Below are positions 1 to 7,648 of a stretch of DNA of 64,000 nucleotides, piece by piece; position 1 is the stretch's first letter; each line of letters begins with the position of its first letter. The stretch spans positions 1 to 64,000 of the forward strand of contig NZ_QAOX01000012.1 of assembly GCF_003050935.1 (NCBI RefSeq), given 5' to 3'. The notes below the pieces were generated by a model. The model searched no databases and was not told where the DNA came from. It saw only the letters and a program-made list of their open reading frames with translations. The stretch is from Luteibacter sp. OK325 (GTDB lineage Bacteria > Pseudomonadota > Gammaproteobacteria > Xanthomonadales > Rhodanobacteraceae). The translations under genes and the position numbers were made by a program.

Positions 1-87
1 CTGCACTCGCGGCTAAACGACATCCCGCCAGCGCTCTTCGAGCGCCTGGCGGCTCAGGCTCCTACGCAGGTGTCCAGAAAAGCTTGA
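1..87 (+). CDS. C-terminal fragment of an unknown protein
   Basis: The first forward frame is open from the window edge to a TGA at 85-87 and would encode the last 28 residues of a protein that starts outside the window, ending in ...APTQVSRKA. It stops upstream of the repeat and terminator that close this interval, as expected for a real gene end. No domain can be recognised from so short a piece, and codon use is only moderately typical, so this may be a chance open frame. Confidence 0.3.
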   Translation: MHSRLNDIPPALFERLAAQAPTQVSRKA

Positions 88-131
88 CCACTGCAATGCA
101 TCGGCGATTGGGTGCTTGCCGCAACCTGGAT

Positions 132-155
132 ATCGCCGATGAATCGGCCCCTACA
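132..155 (-). repeat. REP-like element, 'ATTCAT' stem form
   Basis: Read on the minus strand this is one copy of the window's REP-like family: TGTAGG, a stem of CCGATTCATCGG, then CGAT. It lies 11 bp before the bidirectional terminator at 166-198. A related flank ending in GGGTGCT occurs just to the left (about 103-117) and recurs beside other copies. Confidence 0.75.
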
Positions 156-165
156 AAAAACATTC

Positions 166-198
166 AAAAAAAACCCGGCGCGAGCCGGGTTTTTTTTC
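166..198. terminator. Bidirectional rho-independent terminator
   Basis: An 8-bp perfect stem (AACCCGGC / GCCGGGTT) closes a GCGA tetraloop and is flanked by eight A on the left and eight T on the right. It can therefore terminate transcription from pgi on the minus strand and from the gene entering at the left edge on the plus strand. Confidence 0.9.
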
Positions 199-204
199 GC
201 TCCC

Positions 205-228
205 TGTGGGAGCCGCTTCAGCGGTGAC
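205..228 (+). repeat. REP-like element, 'CTTCAG' stem form
   Basis: This is a plus-oriented copy with TGTGGGAGCCGCTTCAGCGG followed by TGAC instead of the usual CGAT. It sits between the pgi stop codon (233-235) and the terminator, so it lies in the 3' untranslated end of the pgi transcript. Confidence 0.75.
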
Positions 229-232
229 GCTC

Positions 233-1867
233 TCAGCGACGCGAACGAATCGCCGTAATCAGCGCACGCGTTGCCCCATCGAACTGCGACAGGTCGCCGG
301 CGTCTTTGTCGTTCGCCAATGAAGGGTAGATCTGCTTGGCGATGACCTTGCCCAGCTCCACGCCCCACTGGTCGAACGCATTGATGCCCCAGAGGTGACC
401 GAGCAGGAACACCTTGTGCTCGTACAGCGCGATCAGCGCGCCCAGCGAATGCGGGGTGAGCGAGTCGAGCATGAATACGGTGCTCGGGCGATCGCCCTTG
501 AACGTACGCTGCGCGGCGAGTGCATGACGCTCTTCATCCGTGCCCGTCTTTGCTTCGGCCAGTGCTTCTTCGTAGGTCTTGCCCAGCGACAGCGCCGCTG
601 CCTGCGCCAGCAGGTTCGACGTCAGCACGTCCTGGTTCTCGCGCAGCGGATGCGCCGGCTTCACCAGGCCGATGAACTCCAGCGGTACGATATCGGTACC
701 CTGGTGCAGCGCCTGGAAATAAGCATGCTGCGCATTGGTGCCGATGCTGCCCCAGACCACGGGCACGCTTGCCTGCTTCACTTCGCTGCCATCACTCGGA
801 TGCACATGCTTGCCGAGGCTTTCCATCTCCAGCTGCTGGAGATAGGACGGGAGATCCACAAGCGAATCCACATAGGGAATCACGGCGCGGCTGGTGGTAC
901 CGAGGATGTTGCGGTTCCAGATCTCGGCGATGGCAAGCAGCACCGGAAGGTTGTCCTTCCACTCCGCGCTGCGGAAGTGGTCGTCCGCCTCGGCGGCACC
1001 GGCGAGCAGGTCGCGGAAGCCCTTCATGCCAATGGCGAACGCGATGGAAGCACCCACGGCCGACCACAGTGAGTAGCGACCGCCGACGTAGTCCCACATC
1101 GGGAGCACCTGCGAGGCGCCCCACTTGTGCACGGCTTCGTCGTTGGAGCTCACGGCGATGAAATGCCTGGAGGCCTTTGCCTCGTCGCCGCCCTCGGCCT
1201 TCAGGATCCAGTTGCGGAACACACCGCCGTTGAGCAGCGTTTCCTGCGTGTTGAAGCTCTTGGAAACCAGGATGACCAGCGTGCGTGCCGGATCGAGTTT
1301 CTTCATCAGGTCCGTCGCGGCCTGGCCGTCGACGTTGGTGAGGAAGTGGCTGTTGATGCCATCGACGTGGAACTGCTCGAGCGCGTGTACGGCCAGACGC
1401 GGGCCGAGATCCGAACCACCGATACCGATGTTCACGACGTCGGTGACGCGGCCGATCAGGCCAACCGACTCGCCTTCGCCCTTGTGTACCGCGTTGACGA
1501 GGGCTTCCATCTTGTCCAGCGCGTCGGCGACTTCCTTGCGGACGTCCGCTGGCGCTGCCGGATTGCGCGAAGCACCACCGCGCAATGCGGTGTGCAGTAC
1601 CGCGCGATCTTCGGAGGTATTGATGTGCTTGCCTTCGAACATCGCGTCGCGCGCGGCTTTCCAGCCGGTGCTTTCGATGTACTCGCCGACGGCGTCCAGC
1701 GCCGCGATGTCGAGCTTCTGGCGGGACGCGTCGAGAAGGATCGGACCCATGCGTCGGCGCAGGCGCTCACCGCGGGCTTCGTCCTGGACGAGGGCGCGGA
1801 GGTTGGTGGCGGCGAGACGGGAGGCGTGCTCCTCGAAGGAGGGCAGACGGTCGTGCTTTGATTCCAT
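233..1867 (-). CDS. pgi: Glucose-6-phosphate isomerase
   Basis: Cytoplasmic enzyme interconverting glucose-6-phosphate and fructose-6-phosphate. The 544-residue protein is full length for the family. It has the sugar-phosphate stretch GIGGSDLGPRL, the signature DYVGGRYSLWS, the catalytic Glu region LEMESLGKH, the catalytic His in GTNAQHAYFQ and the C-terminal signature FDQWGVELGK. The ATG at 1867 is preferred; a GTG nine bases upstream (1876) is also in frame and neither has a convincing ribosome binding site. It is the last gene of the pcnB-folK-panBCD-pgi run, but a 284-bp repeat-filled gap from panD suggests it has its own promoter. It ends at the terminator 166-198. Confidence 0.97.
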   Translation of the reverse strand: MESKHDRLPSFEEHASRLAATNLRALVQDEARGERLRRRMGPILLDASRQKLDIAALDAVGEYIESTGWKAARDAMFEGKHINTSEDRAVLHTALRGGASRNPAAPADVRKEVADALDKMEALVNAVHKGEGESVGLIGRVTDVVNIGIGGSDLGPRLAVHALEQFHVDGINSHFLTNVDGQAATDLMKKLDPARTLVILVSKSFNTQETLLNGGVFRNWILKAEGGDEAKASRHFIAVSSNDEAVHKWGASQVLPMWDYVGGRYSLWSAVGASIAFAIGMKGFRDLLAGAAEADDHFRSAEWKDNLPVLLAIAEIWNRNILGTTSRAVIPYVDSLVDLPSYLQQLEMESLGKHVHPSDGSEVKQASVPVVWGSIGTNAQHAYFQALHQGTDIVPLEFIGLVKPAHPLRENQDVLTSNLLAQAAALSLGKTYEEALAEAKTGTDEERHALAAQRTFKGDRPSTVFMLDSLTPHSLGALIALYEHKVFLLGHLWGINAFDQWGVELGKVIAKQIYPSLANDKDAGDLSQFDGATRALITAIRSRR

Positions 1868-1948
1868 GGCTTCCACTTGGCGGCGACGGATAGGGAATCC
1901 CGATCTTACCGCAGTGCAGCGTAGGCGGATTGCAAAAAATCAGGCCAA

Positions 1949-2060
1949 TGTGGGAACCGCTTCAGCGGCGAATGAAGCACATGTAGGAGCCGCTTCAGCG
2001 GCGAAAAGCCAACGGAGCGGAGATGCCGCAATTCCTTTCGCCGATAAATCGGCTCCCACA
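1949..2060. repeat. Cluster of three REP-like elements
   Basis: Copies lie at 1949-1972 (plus, CTTCAG stem, one G-to-A change in the GGGAGCC part), 1982-2005 (plus, CTTCAG stem) and 2038-2060 (minus, ATAAAT stem variant). The plus and minus copies face each other, so transcripts can form one large hairpin as well as small ones. The cluster fills the gap between pgi and panD. Confidence 0.75.
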
Positions 2061-2144
2061 CAAAGCAGTCCTGCCCAAAGCAGTCCTGCCCAAAGCAGGC
2101 CTATACCGAGGCAGGCCTGCACCAAGGCAGGCCTACAAAAAGCA
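2061..2144. repeat. Short tandem repeats of 15-16 bp
   Basis: Two and a half copies of a 15-bp unit (CAAAGCAGTCCTGCC) run into about three copies of a related 16-bp unit that begins CAGGCCT. The array directly follows the inverted REP copy and reaches to within 10 bp of the panD stop codon. The sequence shows no coding signal; replication slippage is the likely origin. Confidence 0.7.
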
Positions 2145-2151
2145 GACTGCG

Positions 2152-2532
2152 TTACGCCGCCTGTTTCGGAATCGAATGATTCGTATGCGTGATGCGGTTG
2201 TCCGCGTCGACGTAGACCAGGTCCGGCTGGTATTTGGCCATCTCGGCCTCGGACAGGCCGACGAACGCGGCGATGATCACCAGGTCGCCGGTGGATACGC
2301 GACGCGCGGCGCTACCGTTCACGGAGATGATGCCCGAGCCCTCTTCCGCACGCAGCGCGTACGTGACGAAGCGTTCGCCGTTGCTGATGTTCCAGGCATG
2401 GATCTGCTCGTACTCGCGGATCCCCGCGGCATCGAGCAGGTTGCCGTCGATGGCGATCGAACCTTCGTAGTTCAGCTCGGCGTGAGTCACCGTGGCCCGG
2501 TGGATCTTGCACTTGAGCATGTTGAGGTGCAT
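2152..2532 (-). CDS. panD: Aspartate 1-decarboxylase proenzyme
   Basis: Makes beta-alanine from L-aspartate for pantothenate and CoA synthesis. At 126 residues it has the usual length. The self-processing site is Gly24-Ser25 within NYEGS; cleavage there makes the pyruvoyl cofactor on the new N-terminus of the alpha chain. The start at 2532 puts this site at the same residue numbers as the E. coli enzyme, which supports it over the internal Met5. It is the third pan gene of the minus-strand operon but is separated from panC by 138 bp with no other gene. Confidence 0.97.
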   Translation of the reverse strand: MHLNMLKCKIHRATVTHAELNYEGSIAIDGNLLDAAGIREYEQIHAWNISNGERFVTYALRAEEGSGIISVNGSAARRVSTGDLVIIAAFVGLSEAEMAKYQPDLVYVDADNRITHTNHSIPKQAA

Positions 2533-2670
2533 GGCGGTCTCTGGAGTTTGGCGGTTACAAAAACGCCCATTCTAACGGAGGGTTGCCCGCTCCGTCGCGT
2601 GGGCTTCCTCTGTCGGTGCGCTTTATGGGGGACAGCGACAGGAAACGCAAGTCCCCGTTCGTGAAGGGAT

Positions 2671-3516
2671 TCAGTCGAAAGGCAGGTTGTCGATCAGGCG
2701 GGTCACGCCCAACCGCGCCGCGACCAGCGCCACCAGGCCTTCCCGATCGTCCGGACCCGGCTCGGCAAGGTCTTCGGCGCGACGGATAGCCAGGTAATCG
2801 GGCACGAAGCCGGCGCGTTCCAGCCGGGCCTTGGCGGCCTGCTCCAGCGCCTGCCAGCTATGGCCCTGGCGAAAGAGCTCACGGGTCTGCTGCAGCGTCG
2901 AGTAGATCTGCGGCGCCCTGGCCCGTTCCTGGGGCGACAGGTACTGGTTGCGCGAGCTCATGGCGAGGCCATCCTCTTCACGCAACGTCGGTCCCGACAT
3001 GACCTTCACCGGCAGGGAGAGATCCCGGACCATCCGCTCGATCACCTTGAGCTGCTGGAAATCCTTCTGGCCGAACACGGCGAGGTCCGGCTGGACCAGG
3101 CTGAAAAGCTTGGCGACCACGGTGGCCACGCCTTCGAAATGACCCGGACGATGAGCACCTTCCAGGGTTTCGGTCAGGTCGGGCACGTGGATGCTCACGC
3201 TGGAGGCCGCGCCAAACGGGTAAAGCGTCGAGACCTCCGGCGCAAACAGGATGTCGCACCCGGCCTCGGCCAGGCCGGCCTGGTCCTGGGCCAGGGTGCG
3301 GGGATAGCGCTCGTAGTCCTCACCCGGGGCGAACTGGGTCGGATTGACGAAAACGCTGGCGATCACACGGTCGGCTCGGGCACGGGCCAGCTTCAGCAGG
3401 GAGTAGTGCCCGGCGTGCAGGTTGCCCAGGGTCGGCACGAAGCCGACGTTCTGGCCGGCACTGCGCCAGCCGCGAACGGCGGCGCGCAGTGCGGCGGCAT
3501 CGGTAACGGTCTGCAT
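2671..3516 (-). CDS. panC: Pantothenate synthetase
   Basis: ATP-dependent condensation of pantoate with beta-alanine. The 281-residue protein has the nucleotidyltransferase HIGH-like motif (GNLHAGH), the ATP-site stretch FGQKDFQQL and the KMSKS-like loop MSSRNQYL. The ATG at 3516 (MQTVTDAAAL) gives the normal family N-terminus; the longer open frame upstream would overlap panB. It starts 10 bp after the panB stop, so the two are probably co-translated. Confidence 0.97.
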   Translation of the reverse strand: MQTVTDAAALRAAVRGWRSAGQNVGFVPTLGNLHAGHYSLLKLARARADRVIASVFVNPTQFAPGEDYERYPRTLAQDQAGLAEAGCDILFAPEVSTLYPFGAASSVSIHVPDLTETLEGAHRPGHFEGVATVVAKLFSLVQPDLAVFGQKDFQQLKVIERMVRDLSLPVKVMSGPTLREEDGLAMSSRNQYLSPQERARAPQIYSTLQQTRELFRQGHSWQALEQAAKARLERAGFVPDYLAIRRAEDLAEPGPDDREGLVALVAARLGVTRLIDNLPFD

Positions 3517-3526
3517 GGTGGAGCCC

Positions 3527-4354
3527 TCAGCTGAAACTGTGTTCGACGCCGGGGAAGCGCTGTTCACGCACGTCCGCGACGTAGGCGCCAATGGCGCCCT
3601 GGATGGAATCGCGTCCCGCGAGGAAATCCTTGGAAAACTTCGGCCGCTTGCCCGGCGTCAGGCCGAGCAGGTCGTAGACGACCAGGACCTGACCGTCGCA
3701 ATCCACGCCCGCACCGATCCCGATCACCGGGATGGACAGTTCGGCGGTGATGCGTGCCGCCAGCGCCGAGGGTACGCATTCGAGGACGAGCAGGTCGGCA
3801 CCCGCCGCCTCCACCGCCTTCGCATCGGCGAAGAGTTTATCGGCGGTGTCCTGGGTCTTGCCTTGCACCTTGTAGCCGCCGAATTTGTTCACCGACTGCG
3901 GGGTGAGGCCAAGGTGACTGCAAACCGGAATGTCACGCTCGGCCAACGCCGAGATAACTTCGCAAATACGACCGGCGCCCTCGATCTTGACCATGGCCGC
4001 GCCGCCCTGCCCGATCAGCCGCGCAGCGGCTTCCATCGCAGTAGGAACATCGCGGTCGCTCATGAACGGCAGGTCGGCTACCAGCAGCGTGGCCGACAGC
4101 CCACGCGCGGTGGCCGCGGTGTGATAGACCATTTCGTCGACGGTCACCGGCAAGGTGCTCGAACGCCCTTGCACCACCATGCCGAGCGAATCGCCGACCA
4201 GGGCCACATCGACCCCGGCAAACTCCAGTTGGGCAGCGAAACTCGCGTCGTAGGCGGTGAGCATCACGATCTTCCTGCCTTCGGCTTTCATTGCCTTCAG
4301 GCCCGGCACGGTCACCGGCTTACGCGCCGGCGCGCTCGTTTTTTCCACGTACAC
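3527..4354 (-). CDS. panB: 3-methyl-2-oxobutanoate hydroxymethyltransferase
   Basis: First committed step of pantothenate synthesis: it transfers a hydroxymethyl group from 5,10-methylene-tetrahydrofolate to ketoisovalerate. The 275-residue TIM-barrel protein carries the magnesium-binding VGDSLGMV stretch, the Asp of [13 protein letters not shown] and the Glu of LECVPSALA. It lies 65 bp after folK. The pairing makes sense, since PanB consumes a folate one-carbon unit and FolK makes folate. Confidence 0.97.
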   Translation of the reverse strand: MYVEKTSAPARKPVTVPGLKAMKAEGRKIVMLTAYDASFAAQLEFAGVDVALVGDSLGMVVQGRSSTLPVTVDEMVYHTAATARGLSATLLVADLPFMSDRDVPTAMEAAARLIGQGGAAMVKIEGAGRICEVISALAERDIPVCSHLGLTPQSVNKFGGYKVQGKTQDTADKLFADAKAVEAAGADLLVLECVPSALAARITAELSIPVIGIGAGVDCDGQVLVVYDLLGLTPGKRPKFSKDFLAGRDSIQGAIGAYVADVREQRFPGVEHSFS

Positions 4355-4419
4355 GCTGTGTCGCCTCGTTGGGTGAAACGGGAATTGTCCGCCTTGAAGA
4401 GCGCTAGCTCAACCGAGGC

Positions 4420-4905
4420 TCATGAAAGAGGCGTGCAGCCGTGCGTCGGAATCGCATCCAGCAGGTCGCCGACGCGCCCCATGCCGGGCAGCACCGTATC
4501 GGCGGCGATATCCGCCAGGGGCAGCAGCACGAACGCGCGCTCGGCGATCCGCGGGTGCGGCACGCTCAGGCGGTCCTCGTCGATCACTTCGTCGCCATAG
4601 GCGAGCAGGTCGAGGTCGAGCGTTCTCGGGCCCCAGCGCTCGCCGTCGCGAACCCGCCCGAATGCGCGTTCGGTGGCAAGCAAGGCATCCAGGAGGTCCA
4701 TCGGTGTCAGACCGGTCTCGACGGCGATGGCCGCGTTGACGAAGTCAGGCTGGTCCGTGTGACCCCAGGGCGGCGTGCGATAGAACCGCGACCGCGCCAC
4801 GACTGCCACGCCGGGCAACGCATCCAGGGCGGCGATGGCGGCATCGAGCCGTTCACGCACCTCGCCCAGGTTGCCGCCCAGCCCGATAAGGGCGCGAACG
4901 ATCAC
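4420..4905 (-). CDS. folK: 6-hydroxymethyl-7,8-dihydropterin pyrophosphokinase
   Basis: Transfers pyrophosphate from ATP to 6-hydroxymethyl-dihydropterin in folate synthesis. The 161-residue protein has the N-terminal IGLGGNLG, the signature RTLDLDLLAYG with its metal-binding Asp pair, and HPRIAERAFVLLPL. I place the start at the GTG at 4905 because it gives the family N-terminus (VIVRALIGLGGN) and overlaps the pcnB stop codon as GTGA, typical of translational coupling. A longer frame to 5070 lies inside pcnB and is unlikely. Confidence 0.95.
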   Translation of the reverse strand: MIVRALIGLGGNLGEVRERLDAAIAALDALPGVAVVARSRFYRTPPWGHTDQPDFVNAAIAVETGLTPMDLLDALLATERAFGRVRDGERWGPRTLDLDLLAYGDEVIDEDRLSVPHPRIAERAFVLLPLADIAADTVLPGMGRVGDLLDAIPTHGCTPLS

Positions 4906-6296
4906 GCGCCGCCCGAATCGCCCTTGCCACGGCCGCCGGGCTTGCGCCGACGACGACGCTTGCGTGCAGGTGCCGTCGCCGCGACGGTGGTTTCGTGTGC
5001 GGGGACCCCGCCGCCGCCCAGTGCCGCCGCGAGCATTTCCGGCGGTAGCTGCTGGGCATGCGCCCACCATTCGCCAAGCTCACGCATGCGCTCGGATTCA
5101 TGGGCACGCAGGAGCAGGAAATCGAACGCTGCGCGGAAACGCGGATGCGACATCAGGCGGAAGACGCGCTTGCGGTGAATCTGTTCGAAGCGCGGCTGCA
5201 GCGACCAGATTTCTTCCATCGTGAAGGTAAACCGGCGCGGAATGGCGACGCGCTGGCACTGCTCGCCCACGACGTGTACAGCGGCGCGCTGCCAGGCCTC
5301 GTTGATGTCGAAGCCCTGCGCGATCCAGCCGTGTGCCTGGTCGCGCACTTCGCCCCACAGCAGCACGGCATAAAGGAAAGCCGGCGTGACCGACTTGCCC
5401 TCGGCGATGCGCGCATCCGTATTGGACAGGCCCTGTTCGACCAGGGCACGAAGCGCCTGATCGCCGCGCTCGAGGGCACGGGCCGTGGCCGGGAAGAGGA
5501 ATTTCAGGAGGCCACAGGCTTCGAGCATCTTGAAGCTCTTCAGGCCGTGACCGGCAAGGAAGAGCTTGAGCGACTCGTCGAACAGGCGGGCCGGCGCAGC
5601 TTCTCCCAACAGGTGGCCCAGCGAGGCGAACGGCGCCAGGGCTTCCTTGTCGATGGTGAAGCCCAGCTTCGCGGCGAGACGGGCCGCGCGAAGCATGCGC
5701 ACCGGGTCTTCCCGATAGCGCTGGTCGGGGTCGCCGATCAGTCGCATGGTCTTGTCTTCGAGGTCCTGCATGCCGCCGACATAGTCGCGGACGCTGAAGT
5801 CGGAGATGTCGTAATAGAGCGCATTGACGCGGAAGTCACGGCGGACGGCGTCTTCCTCGATCGTGCCCCAGATGTTGTCGCGAACGATCCGGCCGTCGAC
5901 GATGTGCCGATCGCCCTCACCCCCCGTGCCGTCCTCGCCCGTGCCGCGGAAGGTCGCCACCTCGATGATCTCCGGCCCGAAGACGACATGGGCCAGTCGG
6001 AACCGGCGGCCAATCAGGCGGCAATTACGGAACAGCCCCTTGACCTCGTCCGGCGTGGCATTGGTCGCCACGTCGAAGTCTTTCGGGTGACCGCCGAGCA
6101 AGAGGTCACGCACGGCGCCACCGACCAGGTAGGCAGCGAACCCCGCGTCGTGCAGACGGTAGAGGACGCGCAACGCGGCCTTGCTGATGTTCTTGCGGGA
6201 AATGGAGTGGTGTTCGCGCGGGATGACGCGGAGCGTCGGCGCAACCTCATTCCTGGTTTCGGGATTCAAGCGGTCGTGGTCCTGACGGGCGCGCAT
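4902..6296 (-). CDS. pcnB: Poly(A) polymerase I
   Basis: Adds poly(A) tails to RNA 3' ends to promote decay. The 464-residue protein has the class II nucleotidyltransferase head (LVGGAVRDLLLG followed by DFDVATNA with the catalytic acidic pair), the RRDFRVNALYYD stretch and the RNA-binding domain of the PcnB family. The C-terminus is a strongly basic tail (RKRRRRRKPGGRGKG), an expected RNA-binding feature. It is the first gene of the minus-strand run toward pgi and its stop overlaps the folK start. Confidence 0.95.
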   Translation of the reverse strand: MRARQDHDRLNPETRNEVAPTLRVIPREHHSISRKNISKAALRVLYRLHDAGFAAYLVGGAVRDLLLGGHPKDFDVATNATPDEVKGLFRNCRLIGRRFRLAHVVFGPEIIEVATFRGTGEDGTGGEGDRHIVDGRIVRDNIWGTIEEDAVRRDFRVNALYYDISDFSVRDYVGGMQDLEDKTMRLIGDPDQRYREDPVRMLRAARLAAKLGFTIDKEALAPFASLGHLLGEAAPARLFDESLKLFLAGHGLKSFKMLEACGLLKFLFPATARALERGDQALRALVEQGLSNTDARIAEGKSVTPAFLYAVLLWGEVRDQAHGWIAQGFDINEAWQRAAVHVVGEQCQRVAIPRRFTFTMEEIWSLQPRFEQIHRKRVFRLMSHPRFRAAFDFLLLRAHESERMRELGEWWAHAQQLPPEMLAAALGGGGVPAHETTVAATAPARKRRRRRKPGGRGKGDSGGA

Positions 6297-6358
6297 GCGT
6301 CCTTTAGGTGGACAAATGTAACGAATTAGACCCCGGCCGACGAGTATGCAAAAAACCG

Positions 6359-6386
6359 TTGCCGGGCTCCGGGATTTCGCTATACT
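6359..6386 (+). promoter_or_regulatory. Sigma-70-type promoter of tRNA-Glu
   Basis: A TTGCCG box at 6359-6364 and a TATACT box at 6381-6386 are separated by 16 bp and lie about 30 bp before the tRNA. A GC-rich stretch (GCGCGC) directly after the -10 box resembles the discriminator of stringently controlled stable-RNA promoters. Position and boxes are seen; stringent control is inferred. Confidence 0.75.
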
Positions 6387-6414
6387 AGCGCGCTTCGTAC
6401 CCCACGTACGACCT

Positions 6415-6490
6415 GCTCCCTTCGTCTAGTGGTCTAGGACACTGCCCTCTCAAGGCGGGAACACGAGTTCGAACCTCGTAGGGAGCACCA
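6415..6490 (+). tRNA. tRNA-Glu, anticodon CTC
   Basis: The 76-nt sequence folds as a cloverleaf: acceptor GCTCCCT/AGGGAGC, D-stem GTC/GAC, anticodon stem CTGCC/GGCGG with loop CTCTCAA (anticodon CTC, reads GAG) and T-arm CGAG-TTCGAAC-CTCG. The 3' ACCA end is encoded. The layout matches E. coli tRNA-Glu closely apart from the CTC anticodon. Confidence 0.96.
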
Positions 6491-6518
6491 CTTTTCCTCT
6501 TTCGGCGCCATTCTTCGC

Positions 6519-6842
6519 ATGACCTTTGTCGTTACCGACAACTGCATCAAGTGCAAGTACACGGACTGCGTCGAGGTTTGCCCGGTGGATGCCTTTCACC
6601 AGGGCCCGAACTTCCTGGTGATCAATCCGGACGAGTGCATCGACTGCACCCTGTGCGAGCCAGAATGCCCGATCAACGCCATCTACCCCGAGGACGACGT
6701 CCCCGCGGGTCAGGAAGTGTTTGTCGCGCTCAATGCCGAGCTCGCCAAGGCGTGGCCGGTCATCACCGAGCGCAAGGACGGCCTGCCGGACGCCAAGGAA
6801 TGGGAAGGCAAGCCGGGCAAGCTCGACCTGCTCGAACGCTGA
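6519..6842 (+). CDS. fdxA: 7Fe ferredoxin (FdxA family)
   Basis: Soluble electron carrier with one [3Fe-4S] and one [4Fe-4S] cluster. The 107-residue protein closely follows the Azotobacter FdI pattern: C9, C17 and C50 fit the 3Fe cluster, and C21, C40, C43 and C46 the 4Fe cluster, with C12 as a non-ligand. The free cysteine that normally follows in CPVDCF is replaced by alanine (CPVDAF). It lies 28 bp after the tRNA and ends at a strong terminator, so it may be read from the tRNA promoter as well as its own. Confidence 0.95.
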   Translation: MTFVVTDNCIKCKYTDCVEVCPVDAFHQGPNFLVINPDECIDCTLCEPECPINAIYPEDDVPAGQEVFVALNAELAKAWPVITERKDGLPDAKEWEGKPGKLDLLER

Positions 6843-6860
6843 TCCAACCCCGAATTATCG

Positions 6861-6887
6861 AAAAAACGGCCCTGGAGGCCGTTTTTT
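6861..6887 (+). terminator. Terminator of fdxA
   Basis: A perfect stem (ACGGCC / GGCCGT, extended by the A/T runs) with a short CTGGA-type loop, followed by six T. It starts 18 bp after the fdxA stop codon. Confidence 0.9.
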
Positions 6888-6892
6888 GCTGT

Positions 6893-6961
6893 TGTAGGAG
6901 CCGATTCATCGGCCATAGCCAGGTTGCCGCGACCCCATCGCCGGCATAGCCGGCTCCTACA
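6893..6961. repeat. Inverted pair of REP-like elements
   Basis: A plus copy (6893-6916, ATTCAT stem) faces a minus copy (6937-6961) whose stem is CCGGC-ATA-GCCGG, a third stem sequence. The outer TGTAGGAG/CTCCTACA ends pair, so the whole 69 bp can form one long hairpin. The pair sits between the fdxA and bamC terminators. Confidence 0.75.
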
Positions 6962-6973
6962 ACGAGCCAACAA

Positions 6974-7004
6974 GAAAAACGCCGCCTCGAGGGCGGCGTT
7001 TTTC
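6974..7004 (-). terminator. Terminator of dapA-bamC (bidirectional)
   Basis: The stem AACGCCGCC / GGCGGCGTT with loop TCGAG is bordered by A-rich and T-rich runs. It lies about 19 bp past the bamC stop codon on the minus strand. Confidence 0.85.
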
Positions 7005-7022
7005 GTGGAACGGAAAGCAGAC

Positions 7023-7619
7023 TTACTTGCTGCCCATCCGCGACTTCAGCGCGTCGATCACGCGACGGACGCCATCGGCATCGCCCTGCGCACGGATTTC
7101 ACTGCCGGTGCCGCTCGGGTTGACGGTCAGCACGACCGTGTGGGTCGCGCCCTGGGCCGACGCCGGGGCGTCCTTGGCATCCTGGTTGTTGCCGTCCTTG
7201 CCACCGCCGAACATGCGGCGGAACAGGCCCGGACGGGCTTCCGGACGGCCCGGCTTCGCGGCGATCTGGTAGGTGTGGTTGGTGTCGTCGTGGGCGACGA
7301 CGCTACCCAGATCACCCTGGGCCAGCTGTTCACCGATGCGCTTGAAGGCGGTGTCGACGTCGTCGGCCAGGATGAAACCATCCGACACCGGCGCAGCATT
7401 GGTCGCATTGGCGTTGGCCGCCGCGGCGCCCGAACCCACTTCCGGAATCACCAGCGCGGCAGTCGTCGACGGCGTATCCAGACCCGGCGGGATCTCGAGC
7501 GGAGCTTCCTGCTGGGCACGATCCCAGTCCTTCTTCGAGCGGAACGCACCGCAACCGGACACCAGCAGGGCGGAAAGAATCAATGCCGGGACGACCAGCG
7601 CGTACGAGGTTTTCTTCAT
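7023..7619 (-). CDS. bamC: BamC-like outer-membrane assembly lipoprotein
   Basis: Predicted lipoprotein subunit of the BAM complex that inserts beta-barrel proteins in the outer membrane. Residues 1-23 form a lipoprotein signal with a lipobox ending LLVSGC, so Cys23 would be lipidated. The 198-residue protein is much shorter than E. coli BamC (about 340), with an N-terminal part, a small domain and a low-complexity Gly/Asn/Ala segment, then a final beta-alpha region. It lies 29 bp after dapA, as in E. coli dapA-bamC; that position supports the call more than sequence alone. Confidence 0.75.
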   Translation of the reverse strand: MKKTSYALVVPALILSALLVSGCGAFRSKKDWDRAQQEAPLEIPPGLDTPSTTAALVIPEVGSGAAAANANATNAAPVSDGFILADDVDTAFKRIGEQLAQGDLGSVVAHDDTNHTYQIAAKPGRPEARPGLFRRMFGGGKDGNNQDAKDAPASAQGATHTVVLTVNPSGTGSEIRAQGDADGVRRVIDALKSRMGSK

Positions 7620-7648
7620 GAACTCGGGTTCCGTTGAATAGGGTTGCT

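Noticed and set aside
395-1072. Plus-strand frames of more than 200 codons inside pgi and similar frames opposite other genes
   Set aside because: They are antisense shadows of well-conserved genes with biased third positions, and lack recognisable domains.
2061-2144. CRISPR array
   Set aside because: Units are 15-16 bp with no unique spacers; it is a simple tandem repeat.
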